Assembly: GCA_046350255.1 (NCBI GenBank) | Contig: JAXMAV010000014.1 | Span: 181,554 to 245,553, forward strand | DNA: 64,000 nt | Source of the DNA: CALDUY01 sp046350255 | GTDB taxonomy: Bacteria > Planctomycetota > Planctomycetia > Gemmatales > Gemmataceae | Reading direction: 5' to 3' | Part shown: positions 17,507-26,297 of the stretch, piece by piece | Layout of the letters: every line of letters begins with the position of its first letter | Position numbering within the stretch: the stretch's first letter is position 1 | Translations under genes and position numbers: made by a program | Notes under the pieces: generated by a model | Seen by the model: the letters and a program-made list of their open reading frames with translations, nothing else | Database searches by the model: none | Told to the model about the DNA's origin: nothing

Positions 17507-18376
17507 GTGCGCAGATTCAACCTCATGGCCAGTCTGCTCGTCCTCGGATGCGCCTCCTGGTCATTCGGCCAGGGCATGGGTGGCGGCGGCGGCGGCTTCG
17601 GTTCCACCGGGGGAGGCGGCGGCTTCGGCGGCAGCAGTGGCGGCTTCGGTAGCAGTAGCGGCGGCTTCGGCTCCGGTTCGGGCGGGTCGTTCTCCGGCGG
17701 TTTCGGCTCCGGTTCGGGCGGGTCGTTCTCCGGTGGCTTCGGCTCTGGTTCGGGCGGGTCGTTCTCCGGTGGCTTCGGTGGAACCGGCGCTGGCGGCGCG
17801 GGACGCGGTGCTGGCTCCGGGCAATATGGCACCACCAGTCTCTTCGGCAAGTACTACGGCAACCCCTACGCGGCCGGCGCGCCCTCCCGGACCGCCACCG
17901 CCACCAACAACTACGTCCGCACCTTCCCCGTGCCGCTGAGCTTCGGCCAGCCGGTGTTCGATTCCGCCTCGGTGACGCGCACGGGGAACCTCGGCACCAG
18001 CAGTCTGGGCGGCCTGGGTGGTCTGGGGCAATCTGGCGGCCTGCGCACGGGGACCACGGGAGCCAACTCGGCGTTCGCCGGTGCCTCCAGCGCCGGGATT
18101 CGCCGGGCTCCGGGATATCTGACGGAGCCGGTCTTCGACATGCCGGAACGGGCAGCAGTGGAGGCCCGGCGTGGGAACCTGCAAGAGGTGATCACGCGGT
18201 CGAGCCGGCTACCCTCGCGTGAGAACATCCAGGTGACCACCGATGGCGAAGCGGTGGTATTGCGCGGCCAGGTGCGCAACGAGCGGGAACGCCGGTTGGC
18301 CGAGGCCGTATTGCGCCTGAGTCCCGGCGTGCGCGAGATTCGCAATGAGTTGCGCGTGCCGTCGCCGCAACCCTAG
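17507..18376 (+). CDS. secreted Gly/Ser-rich protein with C-terminal BON domain
   Basis: This 289-aa protein starts at GTG and carries a signal peptide (MASLLVLGCASWSFGQG region). Residues about 22-110 are almost pure Gly/Ser/Phe, built from a 12-residue unit GFGSGSGGSFSG repeated three times plus degenerate copies. A middle region has a YYGNPYAAGAPS segment. The last 60 residues form a BON domain (IQVTTDGEAVVLRGQVRNE, then REIRNELRV), a fold that binds membranes or lipoproteins in OsmY-like proteins. It is probably an envelope or surface protein. The low-complexity part may vary between strains. Confidence 0.82.
   Translation: MRRFNLMASLLVLGCASWSFGQGMGGGGGGFGSTGGGGGFGGSSGGFGSSSGGFGSGSGGSFSGGFGSGSGGSFSGGFGSGSGGSFSGGFGGTGAGGAGRGAGSGQYGTTSLFGKYYGNPYAAGAPSRTATATNNYVRTFPVPLSFGQPVFDSASVTRTGNLGTSSLGGLGGLGQSGGLRTGTTGANSAFAGASSAGIRRAPGYLTEPVFDMPERAAVEARRGNLQEVITRSSRLPSRENIQVTTDGEAVVLRGQVRNERERRLAEAVLRLSPGVREIRNELRVPSPQP
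17660..17767 (+). repeat. three tandem 36-bp repeats encoding the GFGSGSGGSFSG unit
   Basis: Three adjacent 36-bp copies (17660-17695, 17696-17731, 17732-17767) differ from each other at only a few third positions, for example GGC/GGT and TCC/TCT. Being a multiple of three, copy-number change would keep the frame, so length variation between strains is plausible. Confidence 0.9.
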
Positions 18377-18419
18377 AGTGTGGCCCGCGCGCATCCCCCC
18401 ATCTTGTTCTCAAACAACA

Positions 18420-18467
18420 GATTCGGGCGACCTCTCTCGTGTGCGCGAGCGAGGCATCGCCCGAATC
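18420..18467. terminator. long hairpin downstream of the BON-domain gene
   Basis: GATTCGGGCGA (18420-18430) and TCGCCCGAATC (18457-18467) are perfect 11-bp inverted arms. The interior also pairs, CCTCTCTCG against CGAGCGAGG with one mismatch, giving a stem of about 20 bp around a short loop. It starts 44 bp after the stop of the BON gene. There is no T-tract, so it is either a Rho-independent-like terminator lacking U or a structured RNA element. The rest of 18377-18652 shows no gene. Confidence 0.5.
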
Positions 18468-18652
18468 GGCGTTTCGCGTGTCCGGGGCCAGCTCGGGTTG
18501 GCGAGATACCTTCGGGACGCACGCGATGAAGTTGCCATTGCCTCCCCCGGGCTGGGTGGGTATAGAGCCCGGCTCACATTCATTGCGTTTAGAGTTGATT
18601 TGGGGGATCACGTCCCTGGCCGACCATGGGCTCGGGGGCGGGAGGACGTTGC

Positions 18653-19006
18653 ATGCTTGCCCGGTCGGTTCTCAATCTCATCCTCGAGGACGAGCGCTTG
18701 ACGCAGCACCTCGGGGATGCCGAGGCGCGTGTCCTGGTTGAATGGCTGGTGGAGGAGGCGGAAACCCTGGCTGAGTCGGGGCCGCTGGAAGCCGTGGCCG
18801 CCACTGTCCGTCAGCTGTGTCGGCGGGCGCGGTCGCTGGGGCGATTCGTGGTGTTGTGGGCCATCGATGGAGACCGCCAGGGTGCCACCCAGCTGGCCGC
18901 CTGCGAGCGGTTCACCTGGCCGTTACCCACGCGGGCGGTGGATCCATGCCGACTCATGGAATATGTGGTCGGCTGGGAGGCGCACCAACGGCGTCAGGCC
19001 GCATAG
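18653..19006 (+). CDS. small protein of unknown function
   Basis: This is a 117-aa, Leu/Ala/Arg-rich, probably all-helical soluble protein (MLARSVLNLILEDERLTQHL at the N-terminus) with no signal peptide or membrane segment. The ATG at 18653 sits 7-8 nt behind GGAGG, which supports a real gene and this start. It is followed after 163 bp by the GAF-HlyD gene, whose upstream region contains AT-rich boxes, so the two may be separately transcribed. I do not recognise the family. Confidence 0.6.
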   Translation: MLARSVLNLILEDERLTQHLGDAEARVLVEWLVEEAETLAESGPLEAVAATVRQLCRRARSLGRFVVLWAIDGDRQGATQLAACERFTWPLPTRAVDPCRLMEYVVGWEAHQRRQAA

Positions 19007-19065
19007 TTTCACAGATTCGCGGATTCTTCCGCCGACAAAACGCGCTCAGGTATTCCGCGAGAGAG

Positions 19066-19079
19066 TACAATGATATACT
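19066..19079 (+). promoter_or_regulatory. possible -10 elements upstream of the GAF-HlyD gene
   Basis: TACAAT (19066-19071) and TATACT (19074-19079) stand out as AT-rich, -10-like hexamers in otherwise GC-rich sequence about 95 bp upstream of the ATG at 19170. I see no convincing -35 box at the right distance, so this is only a weak promoter call. Confidence 0.25.
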
Positions 19080-19169
19080 TCAGGACCAGCGCAGCATGTG
19101 GGCTGCATCCGGCATTCAGTTAGACCCCCGCGCGGTGTCGCCCACCGCATTTTTCAAGGATGCCAGTCA

Positions 19170-21311
19170 ATGAGCTCCCCACCGGACGATCGTTCGCCCA
19201 ACCAACAACTGATCGAACGGGAGCGCAGGCGGCTGAGCCAGCGACTCGACGAGGTCGCCCGCCTGTGCGAGGGTGGGTTACCCCCAGCAAATTTCTACGG
19301 CGAGATGTTGCAGCGATTGATCGAATCGCTGGCCGCCGTGGCGGGTTCCATCTGGGTTCGCACCTCGCAGGGCAACCTGCAGCAGCAATTCCAGATCAAC
19401 CTGCAACAGGTGCTCGACGTCAACTCCGAGGAGGCGCGAGCTTCGCACGATGCCCTCCTGCGAGCGGCGTTCACCAACGGACAGCCGATCGATCTGCCGC
19501 CACACAGCACCGTGGGGCCCTCCGAACCGGGTAAGCCCGCGCCGGGTAACCCGACGGGAGCCATCCTGCTGATGGTGCCCATTCGCCAGCAGGAGCAGGT
19601 GATTGGCATCATCGAAATCTTCCAGGGGCCCAACCGGCCCAAGCAGGCCATCCCGGGCTTCCTCCAGTACATGCAGCTGATGGCCGACCTCGCGGGGCGC
19701 TATCAGCGCAACCAGATGGTCAACACGCTGGCGGGCCAGCAGCAGCTCTGGACGCAGCTCGAGGCGTTCACGCGGACCATCCACGGCAGTCTGAACCCCA
19801 CGGAAGTGGCCATTCAGGTCGCCAACGAGGGACGTCGCCTGATCGAATGCGATCGGGTCTGCGTCGCGGTGCGCCGGGGCGGCGAAAAGGCGACCATCGA
19901 GGCGGTGTCGGGTACCGACATCGTCGAGCATCGTTCCAACCTGATCCGCTACATGCGGAAACTGTCCGACGCGGTACTCAACTGGGGCGAGAAGCTGGTC
20001 TTCGATGGAAACCGCGACGATAGTCTCCCCCCCAAGGTGCTCGAGGCGCTCGACCTCTACCTGGGTGAGGCGCACAGCAAGATGCTGGTGGTGATGCCGC
20101 TCCGCGACGAACGCGAGGGCGACGGCAAAGAAAAGCCGAAACTCCCACCGCGCAGCGCCCTCATCATGGAGTGCTTTGAAACTCCCACCGATCCGGCCCA
20201 GACGATTGCCCGGCTGGACATCATCGCCCGGCACTCCTCCTCGGCGCTGTTCAACAGCATCGAACATCGGCGCATTCCGATGCGATTCCTGTGGATGCCG
20301 CTGGCAAAGCTGCAGGAAGGGCTGGGCGGTAAGACGAAATCGATCGTCCTGGCGTCGGTGGTGGGCGTGAGCCTGCTGGGTGCTTGCCTCTATGCCCTGC
20401 CCTACGAGCTGAAGATGGAGGCCAAGGGCAAGGTGATGCCGGTGGCGCGACGCACGGTCTACGTGCCGGCGCCGGGGACCATCGAACGGTTCGAGGTGCA
20501 GCCCAACGAGTACGTGCTGGAAGGCCGCTCGCTGGCGTTGCTCTACGATTCGACGCTGTTCCAGAAGTACAACACGCTGCTGGCCGAGATGAAGGCCGCC
20601 GAGCAGGAGGCCAACGACGCCGAATCGCGCGTCGAGCGCGAATCGGTAGAGTCGGAGCGGCGACGGATTCGGTCGCAGGCGGCACTGCGCCGGGCCGATC
20701 AGGAGTCGAAACGGCTGGAGATCAACGAGCTGGTCAAGCGGACGAACATGCTGCGGGCTCGCCCGGGCTACTTCGCGCTGCTGGCCCCGCCGATGACCTC
20801 GGAAGAACGGCGCATGGTGACCGAGCCGCGCTGGCTGGTGCTGACCAGCAACTTTCAGGAGAAGCGCGGCAGCGAGGTGAAGCCGAACGAGCCGATCATG
20901 CGGCTGGGCGTCAAGGAAGGGCCGCAGGAAATCGAAATGAAGATTCCGCAGAAGCACATCGGCCAGGTGCTTCGCGCCTTCGAGCACATGAAGACCGACA
21001 AGCTGATGGTGGACTTCCTGCTCCTGGGTTCGACGATGACGCTGTACAAGGGTGTGCTGCATCGTGACCGGATCGCTGGCGAGGCGACCCCCAACATGGA
21101 GGATTCGCAGGATCCGGAACCATTCGTGCTGGCGTACGTCGATATAGAGGACCCGAAGATTCCCGAGGGCTACCGGGCCCCGCGCGAGCAGCTCACCAGC
21201 GGCACCGAGGTCCGGGCCAAGATCCTGTGTGGTCCCGCCCGCTCCGGTTACGCCCTGTTCTACGGCGTGTGGGAATTCGTCTACGAGAAGGTGATCTTCT
21301 TCCTGTTCTGA
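19170..21311 (+). CDS. GAF-domain sensor fused to HlyD-type membrane-fusion (adaptor) protein
   Basis: This 713-aa protein has two GAF-like domains in its cytoplasmic N-terminal half (about residues 30-185 and 195-375). A single transmembrane helix (about 390-412, SIVLASVVGVSLLGACLYAL) follows, and then a periplasmic HlyD-like part. That part has a lipoyl half-motif (VYVPAPGTIERFEVQPNEYVL), an Arg/Glu-rich hairpin (about 465-535) and a beta-barrel end. GAF domains bind small ligands, and HlyD proteins bridge inner-membrane pumps to outer-membrane channels; the fusion suggests ligand-controlled export. The start at 19170 is behind AAGGA. The next two genes on the same strand also contain HlyD modules. 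No pump is adjacent. Confidence 0.8.
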   Translation: MSSPPDDRSPNQQLIERERRRLSQRLDEVARLCEGGLPPANFYGEMLQRLIESLAAVAGSIWVRTSQGNLQQQFQINLQQVLDVNSEEARASHDALLRAAFTNGQPIDLPPHSTVGPSEPGKPAPGNPTGAILLMVPIRQQEQVIGIIEIFQGPNRPKQAIPGFLQYMQLMADLAGRYQRNQMVNTLAGQQQLWTQLEAFTRTIHGSLNPTEVAIQVANEGRRLIECDRVCVAVRRGGEKATIEAVSGTDIVEHRSNLIRYMRKLSDAVLNWGEKLVFDGNRDDSLPPKVLEALDLYLGEAHSKMLVVMPLRDEREGDGKEKPKLPPRSALIMECFETPTDPAQTIARLDIIARHSSSALFNSIEHRRIPMRFLWMPLAKLQEGLGGKTKSIVLASVVGVSLLGACLYALPYELKMEAKGKVMPVARRTVYVPAPGTIERFEVQPNEYVLEGRSLALLYDSTLFQKYNTLLAEMKAAEQEANDAESRVERESVESERRRIRSQAALRRADQESKRLEINELVKRTNMLRARPGYFALLAPPMTSEERRMVTEPRWLVLTSNFQEKRGSEVKPNEPIMRLGVKEGPQEIEMKIPQKHIGQVLRAFEHMKTDKLMVDFLLLGSTMTLYKGVLHRDRIAGEATPNMEDSQDPEPFVLAYVDIEDPKIPEGYRAPREQLTSGTEVRAKILCGPARSGYALFYGVWEFVYEKVIFFLF

Positions 21312-21339
21312 AACGACCCGTCGCAACCGCATCGACGCT

Positions 21340-21363
21340 GGCGCGACCTGTCCTGGTCGCGCC
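21340..21363. terminator. GC hairpin after the GAF-HlyD gene
   Basis: GGCGCGACC (21340-21348) and GGTCGCGCC (21355-21363) form a perfect 9-bp stem with the 6-nt loop TGTCCT, 28 bp after the stop. There is no T-tract. It may attenuate or terminate transcription between the first and second HlyD-module genes. Confidence 0.45.
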
Positions 21364-21424
21364 CTCACCTCTGACCTTGAGGGCGCGAGCTTTCGACCTC
21401 CAGTAATCCCAGGGAGTCCTCCCC

Positions 21425-23823
21425 ATGGTTCGGTTCTTGGCAACCTGCGTGTTGCTGGCGGCTGCCTGCGTGACAGCGGTGGTGTTCGCCAGCGACTACT
21501 TCAAGTGGACAGCTCCCTCCCCCCCTCTCCCCGACAACAAGAGAACCGAAGGTCCTCATGCTGGTCCCGAGAAGGGGCGTGAAGCACCTGACCCCGACCG
21601 CGAAACGCCGCCCGAGGGCAAGGCCGCCGATGCGCGTCCCACTGCTTCACCACAGACCAACGGCCTGGTGCGCATCATTACCTGCGATCAGCCGGTCGGC
21701 GCCACGCAGCCGCTGGTCATCCAGGATGGCCGGGTGCTGCCGTTTGAACGCCAGGAGGTGCCCAGCGAGCGCGACGGTAAGTTGCTTCTGCTGGCCACAC
21801 CGGTGTCGGATGAGGAGTTCGTTCAAAAGGACAAGGAAATCCGCATCGAGGTGCCTCTGCTGGGGGTCGAATGGAAGCTGAAGAGGAGCAACGCCCGCGG
21901 AGTGAGTTGCACGTGCCGGTCATCCGCGAGCGCCAGTTCCAGGATCCGACGAACCCCGGCAAGCTCTACCGCCTTCGGCTCGGCGACTCGCTGGCCTGGG
22001 CATGACGCGCATCATCCGTCTGCCGATCCAAGCTTCCGCAAGCTGGCTTCGAGGACGAGATGAGGCTGCGGAGAAGGACCCGAGCTGCTCGGCGATCAAC
22101 CCGGCGGTGGGCAAGCGAAGACCTGGCCACGCCGCCACTACAGGCCAAGGTGGAGCCGGCCGCGGCCGATGTCCGCGCCCTCAGCAGCCATGTGGAAGAA
22201 TTCCGGTTCGCCGTCTGGCGTCGATTCAAAGCTACGGCAGCGAAGATGAAGGCCGGTTTCGAGGATGACCAAGGGCGCCGCCAAGGTGACCAAGCTGATC
22301 GCTACGAACGAGGTGGCGCGGGCGGAAGAAGGCTGCCGTTGTGCAGGCCATGCAGGAGCTGTCGGGCTCTGGACGACGCTCGAGCTGTACTTCATCAAGG
22401 CCGCTATCCCCGGACGCATCCGCACACTGGCAGCGGCAGCAGGGGCGAGGCAGTGAAGAACCTCGACCCGGTGCTGCAGATTCAGAACTCGAAGAAGATG
22501 CGCGTGGAGGCGCAGGTGGAGGTGCAGGATGCCCTGCCGCTGCAGGATCGCGTGCGCCGGGCCGAGCAGATGCGCACCGAGGCGCGCACGTTCGACAAGT
22601 CAAAACCCGAGTATGCCCGGGAGCTGCGCAAGCGAGCCGACGAGCTAACGGCGGTGCAGGTGGAGGTAACCAAACCGGTCCCGCCCCGCGCGGTGCTGTC
22701 GGGCCATCTGCAGGAGGTGACCTGCGTGGCCGTGACGCGCGGCCCGCTACCGCAGATTGCCTCGGGCAGTGAGGAAGGCCTGGTACGCATCTGGGAACGG
22801 CTGGCAGGCGACGACCGCTGGCAGGAACGCATCCGCCTTGACCATGGAGTGCCACTGCGAGCCATCGCCTGCTCGGGCAGCGGAGCGAAGAAGAATATCC
22901 TGGTGACCGCAACCTCGCGGGGGCAGGTGCGCATCTTCGACCTGGACACGCTGAAGGAACAGGCCAAGGACAACCCGAAGACCAGGGGCACGGTGTGCGG
23001 CAACGCGGAGATCTTCCACCAGGGAGCGGTTCACACCATCGCCATCAGTGCCAACGGCGAGATCATCGCCACGGCTGGTGAGGATCGCTCGATCTGCCTA
23101 TGGGATTCGCAGACCGGCGCGCCGATCATGCGGGCCAAGGCGGCGCATAACTCCACCATTACCTCGCTGGCGTTCACGCCGGGCGGCCGGCTCGTCTCGG
23201 CTGGGCGGGACAAGCGTCTGGCGGTGTGGGAACGCAAGGACGGCGCCCTGGTAGAGGTGGATGCCGTGACAGGTCGCTCCGGCGAGGTCGGCACCCTCGG
23301 GCTGGATCCGACAGGCGAGCAGGTGCTGTTCGATGAGGGCCGCGAACTCCGCGTGCTGACGCTGAACACTCGCCGCATCGAGGGTAGCCTGGTGAACCCG
23401 GGCGCCACGGGCGCCTTCTCGACGCTGGCCCTGTTTTCACCGGATGGGCGGACGATTCTGACCAACGGCAACGGGCCGGGCCGGCTTCAGCTGTGGCGGT
23501 CGCCTTCGGTCAAGAACCGCGCCGCCGAACTGCGGCAGTTCCTGTGGTCCACCGGCACGGTGACCTGCGGAGCGTTCGATCCCAACGGCACCTTCGCCGT
23601 CACCGGGACGTCGGATCACCGCGTCCTGGTCTGGGACCTGCCGAAGAAGGAAGAGGCCGAGAAGCCATACGACGCCCTGCTGACCTATGTCGAGCAGTTC
23701 CTCGACACGGGGCTGAAACGGCTGACGGTGCGAGCCTTGATGAACGACATCGCCGAGGAAGTGAATCCTGGTTCGACGGCTACCATCGTGGTCCCGCCGA
23801 AGCCCAACCAGCCGGTACGCTGA
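21425..23823 (+). pseudogene. HlyD-type adaptor fused to WD40 repeats, disrupted by many frame changes
   Basis: From ATG 21425 a signal-peptide-like N-terminus (FLATCVLLAAACVTAVVFA) and a Pro-rich linker lead into an adaptor domain (GATQPLVIQDGRVLPFERQE). From about 21880 to 22455 recognisable protein fragments lie in all three frames in turn, e.g. ERQFQDPTNPGKLYRLRLGD, then RIIRLPIQ, FRKLA, GFEDEM, AINPAVG, EDLATPPLQAKVE, VVQAMQELSG and TTLELYFIKAAIPGRIRTL. From about 22453 one frame is open to 23823: the end of the HlyD region (VKNLDPVLQIQNSKKMRVEA) and about six WD40 repeats (GHLQEVTCVAV onward). The pieces form one roughly 800-aa protein. The damage is either assembly error or true decay; the flanks are intact. 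Confidence 0.75.
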
Positions 23824-23834
23824 GCCGGACCAAC

Positions 23835-23860
23835 GCGGGCGGAGCGCGGGCTCCGCCCGC
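23835..23860. terminator. GC hairpin after the HlyD-WD40 gene
   Basis: GCGGGCGGAGC (23835-23845) and GCTCCGCCCGC (23850-23860) form a perfect 11-bp stem around a GCGG tetraloop, 11 bp after the stop codon and 50 bp before the next ATG. There is no T-tract, so termination efficiency is uncertain. Confidence 0.5.
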
Positions 23861-23910
23861 CAGCGTGGTGTCCGTCTCCCTGTATCAACGCTCTTGCGAG
23901 AATCCCGTCC

Positions 23911-26193
23911 ATGAGCACGGCCAACCCCGCCAGCGATCTCGAACGCCGCAAGAGTTTGCGCATTCGCCTGCGGGCCGACCTCGACATCGAGGCCCACAAG
24001 TACGAGGGCCGCACGTTCTACGTCGTCAAGGATCCGGTCAGCCTTCGCTACTACCGGTTGAAGGATAACGAGCGCTTCCTGCTGCAGTTCCTCGACGGCA
24101 AGCACACCCTGGAAGACGCCCAGAAGGCGTACGAGAAGGAGTACCGCCCGGAGCGGCTGCGGCTGGAGGACCTCGAGGGGTTCGCCCAGCAGCTGCTCAC
24201 CGCCGGGCTGGCGCTGAGCGATTCACCCAAGGCGGGCAAGCAGCTGTTCGAGCGGCGCGGCAAGCGTCGTCGGCGCGAGCTGCTGCAGACCGTCTCGAAC
24301 ATCCTCTACATCAAGATCCCGGTCTTCGATCCGGAATATGTCCTGAAGGTCATGCTCCGCTACGTGGGGTGGATATTCTCGGCCTGGTTCTTCATACTCT
24401 CGGTCGGCTTCATGCTGGCTGCCATTCTGCTGGTGCTAACGCACTTCGACACCTTCCTGTCGCGCCTGCCGAGTTACCACGAGTTCTTCAGCTTCAAGAC
24501 GGCCATCTACCTGTGGCTGGCGCTGGGCGTGGTAAAGGTCATCCACGAGTTTGGCCACGGGTTAAGTTGTAAACGCTTCGGCGGTGAAGTTCACGAGATG
24601 GGCTTCTTGCTCATGTGCTTCTCGCCGGCGCTGTATTGCAACGTCTCCGATGCCTGGATTTTGCCCAACAAGTGGCACCGGATCATCATCAGCGCCGCGG
24701 GCATCTACGTCGAGTTGGTCATCGCCGCCATCGCCACCTTCGTCTGGTGGAACACACCCACCGATCCGTTCATCAACAACCTGTCGCTCAGTCTGATGAT
24801 CGTCTGCTCGGTCAGCACGGTGGTCTTCAACGCCAACCCGCTGATGCGTTACGACGGCTATTATGTGCTGGCCGACTGGCTGGAAATCCCGAACCTGCGC
24901 GAGAAATCGAACCGCTTTCTGAAGAACCTGGTGCTCGATCACTGCCTCGGCGTGGAGGTGCCTCCCGAGGAGTACATGGAGCTATGGCGCAAGGTACTGT
25001 TCATCGGCTACGCGGTCATCAGCTATCTCTACCGCTGGTTCGTGACGTTTGGCATCCTGTTCCTCTTTTACACCTTCCTCCGCCCTTACAAGCTGGAAGT
25101 CATCGGCAACCTGCTGACGCTGGCAGCCATCCTGTCGATGACCATCTGGCCGGTTTACCAGCTCTTCAGGGGGATTTACCGCCGCGGGAGACTACCCGAC
25201 ATGAAACGTGTACGCGTCATGATCACCGCCTCGGTCGTGGTGATGGTTCTGGTGTTCCTCGCCGTCGTGAAGGTACCGATCAGCCGGCTGCGTGGCCTGG
25301 CACTGATTCAGGCCGACCCCGAGTATAGCTCGCAGATCGTGCTGAAGCGTTCGGCGCTCCTGGAGCAGATCAAGGTGCGCCCGGGCGACCTGGTAACGCA
25401 GGGGATGCCGCTGGCCTACTTCCGCGATCCCGACCTGGAGGAGAAGGCATCCCAGGCCCGGGCCGAGCTGAAGAACGCCTCGGACTATCTGCAAAGTCTG
25501 GAAAAGCAGAAGAACGACACGGCCGACGCACGCGATCGCCGCCAGATCGAGGAAGAAATCGTTCGCACCGTCGGCAAGCGTGAAACCGCCCAGGCCAAGC
25601 TCGAATCGCTGCGCCGGGTGCAGGATGAGGAGCTGGTGATCCTGGCGCCGCGGGACGGCGTGGTGGGGCAGGCGCCCAATCGCGAGGACATCGGCAAGCT
25701 ATTCGAGGGCGCGCGAGATCAGCCGCAGACGCAGCCGATCATCACCATCCACGAGCCCGGCAAGATCCGCGCCTGCATGCCGCTTACTACCTCGGACTAC
25801 AACCGCCTGGCGCGTGAATTGAAGGCGATGAACGACCACAACACCGAGTCGGGCGACAAGGATGGCCTCTGGGTCAACCTGCGGGTGCATGGCCTGGATA
25901 CCAGCACCTACCGCGGCTCGATTCAGCGGCTGGAAGAGTCGGAGGCCAAGTTCATTCCCTACCTGCTCTCCAACCGCGCCAATGGCCCCGTGGCTGTGCA
26001 TCCGCCCAACCAGCGCAACCAGGGGCTGGTGCCGCAGACGCAGCAATACCTCGTCTATCTCAACATCGACGAGTCCGACCCGGCCATGACTGTCGGCGCC
26101 ATGGCCCATGCCAAGATCTACCTCCAGCCCGAAACCTGCCTGCACTGGGCCTGGCGGACCATTCACGACCTCTTCAATCTGCGGCTGATGTAA
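23911..26193 (+). CDS. PqqD-like / M50 site-2-protease-like / HlyD adaptor fusion protein
   Basis: This 760-aa membrane protein has three modules. Residues about 25-100 resemble PqqD-type peptide-binding chaperone domains (YYRLKDNERFLLQFLDGKHT). Residues about 150-440 form a polytopic M50 metalloprotease with the zinc motif HEFGH (His212, Glu213, His216) and the second ligand motif NPLMRYDGYY (Asn309, Asp315). After a further helix (about 440-460) comes an HlyD-like region with lipoyl half-motifs (ILAPRDGVVGQAPNREDIGK), a coiled hairpin and a barrel. This architecture suits binding a peptide, cleaving it in the membrane and handing it across the periplasm. The peptide and outer-membrane partner are unknown. 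It closes the three-gene adaptor block. Confidence 0.85.
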   Translation: MSTANPASDLERRKSLRIRLRADLDIEAHKYEGRTFYVVKDPVSLRYYRLKDNERFLLQFLDGKHTLEDAQKAYEKEYRPERLRLEDLEGFAQQLLTAGLALSDSPKAGKQLFERRGKRRRRELLQTVSNILYIKIPVFDPEYVLKVMLRYVGWIFSAWFFILSVGFMLAAILLVLTHFDTFLSRLPSYHEFFSFKTAIYLWLALGVVKVIHEFGHGLSCKRFGGEVHEMGFLLMCFSPALYCNVSDAWILPNKWHRIIISAAGIYVELVIAAIATFVWWNTPTDPFINNLSLSLMIVCSVSTVVFNANPLMRYDGYYVLADWLEIPNLREKSNRFLKNLVLDHCLGVEVPPEEYMELWRKVLFIGYAVISYLYRWFVTFGILFLFYTFLRPYKLEVIGNLLTLAAILSMTIWPVYQLFRGIYRRGRLPDMKRVRVMITASVVVMVLVFLAVVKVPISRLRGLALIQADPEYSSQIVLKRSALLEQIKVRPGDLVTQGMPLAYFRDPDLEEKASQARAELKNASDYLQSLEKQKNDTADARDRRQIEEEIVRTVGKRETAQAKLESLRRVQDEELVILAPRDGVVGQAPNREDIGKLFEGARDQPQTQPIITIHEPGKIRACMPLTTSDYNRLARELKAMNDHNTESGDKDGLWVNLRVHGLDTSTYRGSIQRLEESEAKFIPYLLSNRANGPVAVHPPNQRNQGLVPQTQQYLVYLNIDESDPAMTVGAMAHAKIYLQPETCLHWAWRTIHDLFNLRLM

Positions 26194-26223
26194 GCGCACC
26201 GTACTTCGCGAGTCAGAAACACT

Positions 26224-26272
26224 CCGGCCCGGAATCAATCGAGGGTGCTCCCCTCAATCGACTCCGGGCCGG
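26224..26272. terminator. bidirectional terminator-like hairpin
   Basis: Two 21-nt arms (26224-26244 and 26252-26272) match at 18 positions around the 7-nt loop GTGCTCC. The outer part, CCGGCCCGGA against TCCGGGCCGG, is perfect. It sits between the convergent M50-HlyD gene and metalloprotease gene and lacks a T-tract. Confidence 0.6.
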
Positions 26273-26297
26273 TGGCGTTAGCGCCTGGTGTGGCAGG

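Noticed and set aside
19278..21443. 721-aa minus-strand frame opposite the GAF-HlyD gene
   Set aside because: His/Arg/Leu-rich shadow. The plus strand carries GAF, TM and lipoyl motifs.
21880..22455. Programmed ribosomal frameshifting in the HlyD-WD40 gene
   Set aside because: About ten frame changes in both directions without slippery sites cannot be programmed; error or decay is simpler.
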